DNA of 5,148 nucleotides from Alphaproteobacteria bacterium. GTDB taxonomy: Bacteria; Pseudomonadota; Alphaproteobacteria; Rs-D84. The stretch is taken from NCBI GenBank assembly GCA_009782725.1, contig WRIM01000047.1, positions 1 to 5,148 of the forward strand, read 5' to 3'. Positions 1 to 4,794 of the stretch are shown here, piece by piece (the stretch's first letter is position 1; each line of letters begins with the position of its first letter). A model generated the notes under the pieces. It made no database searches and was not told where the DNA came from. It saw nothing but the letters and a program-made list of their open reading frames with translations. A program made the translations under genes and the position numbers.

Positions 1-255
1 TTCACCCTGAGGGCCGGCTGCGCCGTCGGCACCTTGGGGGCCCGCGACCCCGCCGATCAGCATCAAATCTATTTCATCTTTGGTATAAACGTCATCGGCA
101 GACAATCCGGGCGTACCTTGGGGGCCGGTCAGGCCGATTTCGCCTTGGGGGCCCGCGATGCCTTGGGGTCCGGTTGCACCCGTATCACCTTGGGGGCCGG
201 TTGCGCCGGGCGCGCCGTCCGCACCTTGGGGGCCCGTTGGGCCTTGGGCGCCGAT
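1..255 (-). repeat. Gly-X-Y coding repeats, CCTTGGGG(G)CC units
   Basis: The plus strand repeats CCTTGGGGGCC-like words many times (for example near 31, 116, 145, 163, 189, 224). On the coding strand these read GGC CCC CAA GGY, encoding Gly-Pro-Gln-Gly. A longer direct repeat of about 24 bp encodes the VYTKDEID hinge at about 70-93 and 277-300, so the protein has a 207-bp (69-residue) period. Nearly uniform codon choice suggests recent expansion by slippage or recombination. Confidence 0.8.
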
Positions 256-759
256 GCCGCCGATAAATAATGTGTCTATTTCGTCTTTGGTGTATACGTC
301 CGCCCAATCCGCTTTGGATAAATCAAGCGCATCTATCCGGTTATGAAGCGTCGTTTCCGCGGTGTCCAAACGAAGTTCCAAACTGTCCAAATCGCGCTGT
401 AACGCATAGCCGGATAAATCAATGTCTCCGCCGCCCGCGCCGCCGCCGCCAACCGCAATGCCTTCGCGGCCGGGATACAAATTCCCAACGGAAAGACGGG
501 CGTTATTTGTCGTCGCGCGCACGTTGCCGACCGTCGATGTCGTCGCGGCCCGATTTGCCGTCGCAGTTTGCGCAGATGTTGTTATCGCGGGCGCGCTTGA
601 AATTCTTGCGCTCGGCGTTATTGTGCCGGGCTGAGCCATTCCCGCAGTTTTTGGTGCAACCGCGCGCACGGATGCGGCGGCCATAGCCTGATCTGTGCCG
701 TACAACGTTGCGCATACCGCACAAAATACCCCGAAAAGTTTAATTGATCTGTTTGTCAT
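1..759 (-). CDS. Collagen-like secreted/surface protein with phage-tail-fibre-type hinges (partial, C-terminus off the left edge)
   Basis: The frame is open from ATG 757-759 to the window edge (253 codons visible) and has no stop, so the protein continues. Residues 1-27 look like a Sec signal peptide (basic start, hydrophobic core, AMA before AA). Residues 28-100 are a low-complexity Ala/Thr/Ser linker. Residues 102-111 are almost all Gly. Residues 120-146 have Leu/Ile spacing that suits a short coiled coil, perhaps a trimerising stalk. VYTKDEID occurs at 155-162 and again at 224-231, each followed after a few residues by IGG and then Gly-X-Y triplets. Seventeen triplets run from G170 to G218 (GPQG, GATG, GEIG), and a second block runs from G237 to the edge. 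Collagen-like bacterial proteins usually form trimeric rods on the cell surface or on phage fibres. The start follows the upstream gene's stop by 4 bases, with a weak purine stretch (AGGAGCAAGGG) about 14-25 nt upstream, so translational coupling is likely. The exact function is unknown; adhesin or fibre is inference. Confidence 0.85.
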   Translation of the reverse strand, partial: MTNRSIKLFGVFCAVCATLYGTDQAMAAASVRAVAPKTAGMAQPGTITPSARISSAPAITTSAQTATANRAATTSTVGNVRATTNNARLSVGNLYPGREGIAVGGGGAGGGDIDLSGYALQRDLDSLELRLDTAETTLHNRIDALDLSKADWADVYTKDEIDTLFIGGIGAQGPTGPQGADGAPGATGPQGDTGATGPQGIAGPQGEIGLTGPQGTPGLSADDVYTKDEIDLMLIGGVAGPQGADGAAGPQGE

Positions 760-763
760 TTTA

Positions 764-1534
764 TCAGAACTTTACCCTTGCTCCTAATAAGATTGAATTC
801 ATAAACACCCCGCTTATATCCGTGACAAGGGTGTCGTCGTACACGCCGACCGTGGCACCTTCGGCAACGCGGTCGCTTTTCATGCCGCCGGTATACATCA
901 AACGATATTGAAGTACCGCCGAAATGCTGCTTGTAAGGCTTTCTTCCACGCCGATTATAATTTGGGCCGCGTATGTGGTTTTTGTTTTCGTAACATTTCC
1001 ATTCGCCGGGAATATCGAACCCGACATGCGGCTGTCCAGCATGGCCGCGCCGGCGCCCGCGCCGACATATATTGCCGTCGTGTCTCTTTCCCATATATTA
1101 TAAAGAACATTGGCCACCACATATTGGGAAGAAAGCGAGAATTTCGCCACATTATCTTCGTCTTGGAATTTTCCGGTATATCCGTAATTTAATTCCGCGC
1201 GCCATTTTTCAGAAAACTGATATCCTGCGGACAAATCGAATCCGGGCATCAAGGCGAACGAATAAGAATCTTTGAAAGAGTTAGAGGGATTGGATTCAAG
1301 ATAATGTTCCAAACTAAAATTGGCAAAGTTCAATCCGAACATGGCGCCGATGTAAAAGCTTCCGCTGAAAGCCTCTTTCGGGGATTGATATTCGACATAT
1401 CTTCCGTCGGCAGATTGAACGTTTCCATATACGACGTTTGTCACGCCGGGTCTTGCCGGAGCAGCGTACGCCCCATGCGCGCAAAGCGCCATACCCATTG
1501 CGATTCCGATAAAATTCCTAGTGTTTATTCTCAT
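764..1534 (-). CDS. Outer-membrane beta-barrel protein (OmpA-like barrel / surface antigen type)
   Basis: This is a 256-residue protein. Residues 1-24 form a clear signal peptide (MRINTR, hydrophobic core, AYA before AP), so the mature protein is about 232 residues. A short periplasmic N-terminal segment (25-56) leads into FYIGAMFGLNFANFSL (61-76). From there alternating hydrophobic/aromatic strands are separated by polar loops, with a Gly/Ala-rich strand (YVGAGAGAAML) near 156-166. The last strand ends in ARVKF with a C-terminal Phe, the usual BAM recognition signal. Size and layout fit an eight-to-ten-strand barrel of the OMP_b-brl or Surface_Ag_2 type found in Rickettsiales and other alphaproteobacteria. 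Family choice is by pattern only. The start is supported by the signal peptide, a purine-rich AGAAGAGAGA ribosome site about 5 nt upstream, and a TATAAT promoter. It is the first gene of an apparent operon with the collagen-like gene. Confidence 0.88.
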   Translation of the reverse strand: MRINTRNFIGIAMGMALCAHGAYAAPARPGVTNVVYGNVQSADGRYVEYQSPKEAFSGSFYIGAMFGLNFANFSLEHYLESNPSNSFKDSYSFALMPGFDLSAGYQFSEKWRAELNYGYTGKFQDEDNVAKFSLSSQYVVANVLYNIWERDTTAIYVGAGAGAAMLDSRMSGSIFPANGNVTKTKTTYAAQIIIGVEESLTSSISAVLQYRLMYTGGMKSDRVAEGATVGVYDDTLVTDISGVFMNSILLGARVKF

Positions 1535-1555
1535 CTTGTCTCTCTTCTTGGGTCT

Positions 1556-1583
1556 ATTATATCATAAGTTTAAGTTTGAAAAA
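1556..1583 (-). promoter_or_regulatory. Promoter of the beta-barrel / collagen-like operon
   Basis: On the minus strand a perfect TATAAT (1561-1556) lies 21 bases before the ATG at 1534. The predicted transcription start is near 1549, giving a leader of about 15 nt with a purine-rich ribosome site. The -35 region is only a T-rich stretch (TTTTTC about 16 nt upstream), so the upstream box is weak. It lies directly behind the tRNA terminator. Confidence 0.6.
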
Positions 1584-1613
1584 AGTAAAAAAACACCGAC
1601 TTTAAAAGTCGGT
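1582..1613 (-). terminator. Rho-independent terminator behind tRNA-Phe
   Basis: An 8-bp perfect stem ACCGACTT/AAGTCGGT (1595-1602 with 1606-1613, 3-nt loop) is followed on the minus strand by TG and then seven Ts and more T-rich sequence. It sits 19 nt past the encoded CCA of the intact tRNA. The plus side is also T-rich (TTTATTTT), so it may work in both directions. Confidence 0.8.
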
Positions 1614-1631
1614 TTTATTTTAAGATATAAG

Positions 1632-1707
1632 TGGTGGCTAGGGAGGGAATCGAACCCCCGACACAGGGATTTTCAGTCCCTTGCTCTACCAACTGAGCTA
1701 CCTAGCC
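1632..1707 (-). tRNA. tRNA-Phe (anticodon GAA), intact, CCA encoded
   Basis: The minus strand gives a full cloverleaf of 76 nt including CCA. The acceptor stem is GGCTAGG with CCTAGCC. The D arm is GCTC-AGTTGGTA-GAGC. The anticodon stem is AGGGA with TCCCT around loop CTGAAAA, so the anticodon GAA lies at 1672-1674 and reads Phe codons UUY. The T arm is GGGGG-TTCGATT-CCCTC, with one wobble or mismatch pair, and discriminator A is followed by encoded CCA. No promoter box is seen between it and the broken copy upstream (the 12 bases before it are TAAAAAGTTTTT), so it is probably made from the promoter at 1906-1934. Confidence 0.95.
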
Positions 1708-1719
1708 AAAAACTTTTTA

Positions 1720-1738
1720 GTGTCGGGGCCCCCGACAC
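1720..1738. repeat. Perfect foldback palindrome where the broken tRNA loses its T arm
   Basis: GTGTCGGGG and CCCCGACAC (9-bp arms, one central base) form a perfect inverted repeat. One arm is the variable/T-stem sequence of the broken tRNA-Phe copy (identical to the intact tRNA); the other arm is its exact reverse complement and replaces the TTCGATT loop. There is no T tract directly after it on either strand (on the minus strand TAAAAAG precedes TTTTT), so it is a poor terminator. Confidence 0.85.
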
Positions 1739-1894
1739 AGGGATTTTCGCTCGCTTTGTCCCAGAACGAAAGATTTCCCAAATAATTCGCGCATCCTTGC
1801 GATGCGAACATCCGCTCGTCGCTAATAACGCTCCTCGCGGTGTTCTTATACGCTCGGATTCAGTCCCTTGCTCTACCAACTGAGCTACCTAGCC
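1729..1894 (-). pseudogene. Broken duplicate of tRNA-Phe: 5' half, 110-nt insert at the anticodon, then truncated 3' part
   Basis: On the minus strand 1894-1859 is identical over 36 nt to the 5' half of the intact tRNA-Phe, from the acceptor strand through CTGAA in the anticodon loop. Then come 110 unrelated nt (1858-1749), after which 1748-1729 is identical over 20 nt to the intact tRNA from GAA through the anticodon stem, variable loop and first T-stem strand (GAAAATCCC...TCGGGGG). GAA, the anticodon triplet, is present on both sides of the insert like a 3-bp target duplication. The T loop, second T-stem strand, 3' acceptor strand and CCA are missing, so no normal tRNA can form even if the insert were removed. 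It has a good promoter. Broken duplicate is the safest call; a structured regulatory RNA or a remnant of an element integrated in the tRNA are alternatives. Confidence 0.8.
1749..1858 (-). other. 110-nt insert in the tRNA anticodon loop, with potential RNA structure
   Basis: On the minus strand the insert can form nested stems. An outer CCGAGCG pairs with CGTTC(T)GG, with one bulge. Inside it GAACACCGC pairs with GCGG(A)TGTTC, again with one bulge, and CGCATC pairs with GATGCG around loop GCAAG. It is far shorter than known bacterial tRNA group I introns (about 200 nt or more) and I see no group I core. It carries no gene. It may be a small interspersed repeat. The pairings were found by eye and not scored thermodynamically. 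Confidence 0.5.
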
Positions 1895-1905
1895 GGATGC
1901 GCCAC

Positions 1906-1934
1906 AATATAACCCATGACTTTGCCGAATGCAA
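1906..1934 (-). promoter_or_regulatory. Promoter for the tRNA-Phe locus
   Basis: On the minus strand TTGCAT (1934-1929), a 17-nt spacer, and TATATT (1911-1906) match sigma-70-type boxes 3/6 and 5/6. The predicted start is near 1899, about five bases before the 5' end of the broken tRNA copy. It lies only 13 nt beyond the exporter stop codon; I see no hairpin terminator between them, so read-through from the exporter gene is also possible. Confidence 0.6.
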
Positions 1935-1946
1935 GTAGAAAAAATA

Positions 1947-3818
1947 TTATCCTTCCTGCAAAAAGCCGCCGGATTGCATGCGCCAAAGGCGGGCGTATAT
2001 GCCGTTCTTTTTGCGCACCAATTGCGCGTGGCTTCCGTCTTCCGCTACGCGACCCTTATCAAGAACGATAATCCTGTCCATATTGCGAAGCGTCGATAAC
2101 CGGTGCGCGATTGCGATTGTGGTGCGGCCCGCAGATAATTCTTCGAATGATTTTTGAATCGCGGCTTCGGTCTCGGAATCAAGCGCGGCCGTCGCTTCGT
2201 CCAGTATCAATATAGGCGCGTTTTTAAGGAAAGCGCGCGCGATTGCGATGCGTTGTTTCTGGCCGCCCGAAAGTTTTATCCCGCGGTCGCCGACAAGGCT
2301 GTCGTACTTCTTGGCGGTCTCCATTATAAATTCGTCCGCGCTTGCCCTTTTTGCCGCACGTTTGATTTCGGCTGGGGTAGCATCCATGCGCCCGTATCCG
2401 ATGTTATCTTTTAACGTGCGGTTGAACATAGTAGGTTCTTGCGGGATAAAAGCGATGTTTTCGCGCAATGAATCTTGGGTGACTTCGCGGATGTTTTGAC
2501 CGTCGATTAATATTTGGCCCTTTGTCGGATCGTACAAACGCATTAATAAATTTACAAGCGTGGTCTTGCCCGCGCCACTGCTTCCGACCAATCCGACTTT
2601 CTCGCCCGGCCGGATGACAATGTTCAAATCGTCCAGAATAATTTTGGAATCTTTTTCTTTGGCTTTCGATTTTGTTTTTACATCGTCTTCTTCCGTTACA
2701 AGATTCATGTTCCTTTTGTATTTAAAGGTCAGGCCGCGAAACTCTATCATGCCGCGCGTGACATTAAGGGCAGGCGCATTCGGCTCATCTTGAATTTCAA
2801 TCGGCTTGATTAATTTTTCATATGCTTCGGCCGCCGAACTATATGAATCTTGCAGGTCGGGCAATTGATAAACAAAATTCCAAACCATACCGGAAATGGT
2901 CGAATATATCGTTATGATAAACACAGCGTCCGATATCGGCATATTTCCGCGGGCGAATAACATGCCCGCGACAACCATAACGCAAACTGTAAAAAAGTCT
3001 TCGATGCACGACGGCAAAATCCAAAATAATTTGTTTTGGCGTCTTGATTCTTCTGTTGTCTTGGCAACTTCTCTTCGGATGGAAACCATGTGATTTTCTT
3101 CGTTCTTCTTGCCTGCAAATAATTTTACGATGAAAAAATTCGACACCGAATCTAATAATTTACCGTTTAATTTACTTGCTGCTTCCGATCGTCTTTTTGA
3201 CGTTTCTTTCAACATTTTTCTACGATATAGCGACCACAGAATACGAAAAACCGTGCCGGCAATCAGTACCATTGCAATCTGCCAATTCAATTGGAATACA
3301 AATCCCATATTTATTATTACCGCGACCAATATTGCGGCCATTTCACCAAACATTAATCGATAAATCTGGGGAAATCCGCCGGCAATCAGTCCCGCTTGGC
3401 TGGATATTTTTCCGGGCATTGTCGCGGAATAAAATGACACCGATTGCCTATAAACATAATCGTAAATATCTTCGGATATTTTCTGCGTGCTTAATGGCAC
3501 AATATTCTGTGTAATCGTATCGCGCATATAGCTCAACATATTGATAACCGCGAACACAGCCAAAACCATGATTCCAAATGGGATTAATTGTGCCATTATG
3601 TCGCCGCCCGGAACGTATGTTTCCAAAATCCGAACAAAGTATTTCGTATAAAGCGGAACCAAAACTCTCCATGCAGAGTTCGATACTATAAAAATAATCG
3701 ACCAGAGAATCCAGCGCTTGCCCAAATATCTGAAAAAATTTTGCGTATAGAATCCCGCCAGCGTTTTTGGAAACACGGATACGGATTGCTTGGAATCGGT
3801 TGATTTTTCTTCAGACAT
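1947..3818 (-). CDS. ABC exporter half-transporter, fused permease and ATPase
   Basis: The 623-residue length is usual for this class. The N-terminal half is an ABC type-1 exporter membrane domain with six hydrophobic segments near 36-58, 75-98, 155-177, 179-198, 264-289 and 295-316. The C-terminal ATPase has an aromatic A-loop region (FKYK, about 365-368), Walker A GSSGAGKT (412-419), Q-loop Q460 in FIPQEP, signature LSGGQ (516-520), Walker B ILILD with catalytic E541 (536-541), D-loop AALD (544-547) and switch H572 in AHRLST. All catalytic parts are intact, so an active homodimeric inner-membrane exporter is expected. The substrate (lipid, peptide or drug) cannot be read from sequence. A Lys/Glu/Asp-rich insertion at about 371-392 separates the A-loop from the strand leading to Walker A. 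The start at 3816-3818 precedes a hydrophilic N-tail. It diverges from the rubrerythrin gene. Confidence 0.95.
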   Translation of the reverse strand: MSEEKSTDSKQSVSVFPKTLAGFYTQNFFRYLGKRWILWSIIFIVSNSAWRVLVPLYTKYFVRILETYVPGGDIMAQLIPFGIMVLAVFAVINMLSYMRDTITQNIVPLSTQKISEDIYDYVYRQSVSFYSATMPGKISSQAGLIAGGFPQIYRLMFGEMAAILVAVIINMGFVFQLNWQIAMVLIAGTVFRILWSLYRRKMLKETSKRRSEAASKLNGKLLDSVSNFFIVKLFAGKKNEENHMVSIRREVAKTTEESRRQNKLFWILPSCIEDFFTVCVMVVAGMLFARGNMPISDAVFIITIYSTISGMVWNFVYQLPDLQDSYSSAAEAYEKLIKPIEIQDEPNAPALNVTRGMIEFRGLTFKYKRNMNLVTEEDDVKTKSKAKEKDSKIILDDLNIVIRPGEKVGLVGSSGAGKTTLVNLLMRLYDPTKGQILIDGQNIREVTQDSLRENIAFIPQEPTMFNRTLKDNIGYGRMDATPAEIKRAAKRASADEFIMETAKKYDSLVGDRGIKLSGGQKQRIAIARAFLKNAPILILDEATAALDSETEAAIQKSFEELSAGRTTIAIAHRLSTLRNMDRIIVLDKGRVAEDGSHAQLVRKKNGIYARLWRMQSGGFLQEG

Positions 3819-3845
3819 TGGAGATTCTTTTGATGAACGGGCACG

Positions 3846-3873
3846 AGTGTATCACAAAGCATTTTGTAATCAA
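3846..3873 (-). promoter_or_regulatory. Candidate promoter of the ABC exporter with an inverted repeat in its spacer
   Basis: On the minus strand TTGATT (3873-3868), a 16-nt spacer and TACACT (3851-3846) match consensus 4/6 each. A 5-4-5 inverted repeat ACAAA-GCAT-TTTGT (3854-3867) fills the spacer between the two boxes, a position suited to an operator. The leader is about 20 nt, and the ribosome site before the ATG is poor (AAAAGAATCTCC). Confidence 0.4.
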
Positions 3874-3888
3874 GCGAATATTCTTTAC

Positions 3889-3917
3889 TTTACTATTTAT
3901 TTTTTGTTTGCTAGAAT
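3889..3917 (+). promoter_or_regulatory. Rubrerythrin promoter with extended -10
   Basis: TTTACT (3889-3894), a 17-nt spacer and TAGAAT (3912-3917) match consensus 4/6 and 5/6, with TG one base before the -10 (3909-3910), the extended -10 element. Predicted transcription start is near 3924, so the leader is about 20 nt and consists mostly of the ribosome site. Confidence 0.65.
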
Positions 3918-3943
3918 CCCCGCATGGAAAAAAAGGAGTAATC

Positions 3944-4561
3944 ATGCCATCAATCAAAGGAACCCAGACCGAGAAAAACATTCTGACCGCGTTCGCCGGC
4001 GAATCCCAGGCAAGGAACAGATACACATTCTTTGCATCGAAAGCCAAATCCGAAGGCTATCCGGCCATATCGAATATCTTCTTGGAAACCGCGAATCAAG
4101 AAAAAGAACACGCCGAAGCGCTTTTCAAACATTTGGAAGGCGGCGAGCTGACCATAACCGCGGGTTTCCCGGCGGGAAAAATCGGAACCACGCTTGAAAA
4201 TCTTCAAAATGCGGCGTACGGCGAACATTACGAGAACACCGAAATGTATCCGGAATTTGCGCAAACCGCGGCCACCGAAGGCTTTCCGGCAATCGCGGCG
4301 CAGCTGCGCGAAATAGGGCACGCGGAACGCTATCACGAGGCACGCTATCGCGCGCTTATCGAAGCATTGGAAAAAGGAACGCTTTTCAAATCGGATAAGA
4401 ACGTGATGTGGCGCTGCACCAACTGCGGCAATTGGTCGATTGGGAAAGAAGCGCCGACGGTATGCGCGGCATGCCTTCACCCCCAGGGATACTTTATCGC
4501 GGAAAGCACGCTGGAAAAGTGCGACACGAACGAAGGCTTCTGCGAGTTTGCAGACAAATAA
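3944..4561 (+). CDS. rbr: Rubrerythrin (diiron peroxide reductase with rubredoxin domain)
   Basis: This is a 205-residue cytoplasmic protein that reduces hydrogen peroxide using a diiron centre fed by a rubredoxin-type iron site. The four-helix ferritin-like part carries the ligand motifs: E20 in FAGESQARNRY, E53xxH56 in QEKEH, E94 and E97 in GEHYENTEMYP, and E128xxH131 in AERYH. The rubredoxin part has C158xxC161 and C174xxC177 in WRCTNCGNW and CAACLHP. After GYF (182-184) the protein goes on for about 20 more residues with two extra cysteines (C193, C200), beyond the usual end. The start at 3944 is chosen for the AAGGAG ribosome site at 3933-3938 and for matching the normal N-terminus (KGTQTEKN); upstream in-frame ATGs would lie before the promoter. 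It diverges from the exporter gene and is monocistronic. Confidence 0.96.
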   Translation: MPSIKGTQTEKNILTAFAGESQARNRYTFFASKAKSEGYPAISNIFLETANQEKEHAEALFKHLEGGELTITAGFPAGKIGTTLENLQNAAYGEHYENTEMYPEFAQTAATEGFPAIAAQLREIGHAERYHEARYRALIEALEKGTLFKSDKNVMWRCTNCGNWSIGKEAPTVCAACLHPQGYFIAESTLEKCDTNEGFCEFADK

Positions 4562-4566
4562 AAAAG

Positions 4567-4590
4567 ACGGCGCGCAATGCGCCGTTTTTT
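4567..4590 (+). terminator. Rho-independent terminator of rubrerythrin
   Basis: A 7-bp GC-rich perfect stem ACGGCGC/GCGCCGT with loop GCAAT is followed by six Ts and begins 6 nt after the stop codon. An A-run before the stem could give termination from the other side too. Confidence 0.92.
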
Positions 4591-4591
4591 A

Positions 4592-4620
4592 ACAAAGTTT
4601 TCTTGAAAAGAAAACTTTGT
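4592..4620. repeat. Perfect inverted repeat, 13-bp arms
   Basis: ACAAAGTTTTCTT (4592-4604) and AAGAAAACTTTGT (4608-4620) are perfect complements around a 3-nt GAA loop. AT-rich, lacking a following T tract. It directly follows the rubrerythrin terminator. Confidence 0.85.
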
Positions 4621-4622
4621 CA

Positions 4623-4675
4623 GCCCGGCAATGAATTTGAAAAACGATTAATAATCGTTTTTCAAAGAACCGGGC
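4623..4675. repeat. Composite palindrome: 15-bp arms nested in 6-bp GC arms
   Basis: TTTGAAAAACGATTA (4636-4650) and its exact reverse complement (4652-4666) surround a single A. Outside them GCCCGG (4623-4628) and CCGGGC (4670-4675) pair as a second stem across a small internal loop (7 nt on one side, 3 on the other). Confidence 0.85.
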
Positions 4676-4724
4676 CAGGGTCCATGTTCTCCCAATGCTT
4701 CGGATACAAAGTTGAACCAAGACC

Positions 4725-4746
4725 CACTCCGGCCTTCGCCGGAGTG
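4725..4746. repeat. REP-like palindrome CACTCCGGC-CTTC-GCCGGAGTG
   Basis: Perfect 9-bp arms enclose a CTTC loop, with flanks GACC before and ACAG after. This matches by eye the kind of CCGGC/GCCGG palindrome scattered many times through alphaproteobacterial genomes. No T tract follows, so it is not a good terminator for plus-strand transcripts. Confidence 0.75.
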
Positions 4747-4758
4747 ACAGTATTAATT

Positions 4759-4787
4759 TTGCACTTTGAACATTTTTCTGATATAAT
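4759..4787 (+). promoter_or_regulatory. Strong extended -10 promoter of the AMIN-domain gene
   Basis: TTGCAC (4759-4764), a 17-nt spacer and a perfect TATAAT (4782-4787) preceded by TGA (4779-4781, extended -10). The predicted start falls at about 4794-4795, on the first base of the ATG, so the transcript is probably leaderless. Confidence 0.75.
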
Positions 4788-4794
4788 CTATACA

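Noticed and set aside
1..300. CRISPR array or tandem non-coding repeat.
   Set aside because: The repeats are in register with Gly-X-Y codons inside an open reading frame, with no uniform spacers.
1708..1738. Terminator between the two tRNA copies.
   Set aside because: The hairpin is strong, but the next bases on the minus strand are TAAAAAG, not a T tract, and termination here would silence the intact tRNA.
1749..1858. Group I intron or archaeal-type tRNA intron in the anticodon loop.
   Set aside because: At 110 nt it is too short for a bacterial group I intron, no core is visible, and the 3' tRNA half is truncated, so splicing could not give a tRNA.
1521..1883. Plus-strand open frame of 120 codons (contains GRESNPRHRDF).
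   Set aside because: It reads antisense through the tRNA-Phe and its broken copy; GRESNPRHRDFQS is the familiar false translation of tRNA antisense.
3767..3943. N-terminal extension of rubrerythrin from an upstream in-frame ATG.
   Set aside because: It crosses the promoter and overlaps the exporter gene start. The AAGGAG site and family-typical N-terminus point to 3944.
3950..4480. Minus-strand open frame of 176 codons opposite rubrerythrin.
   Set aside because: A shadow of the well-supported rubrerythrin gene; its translation is Arg/Phe-rich with no recognisable domain.
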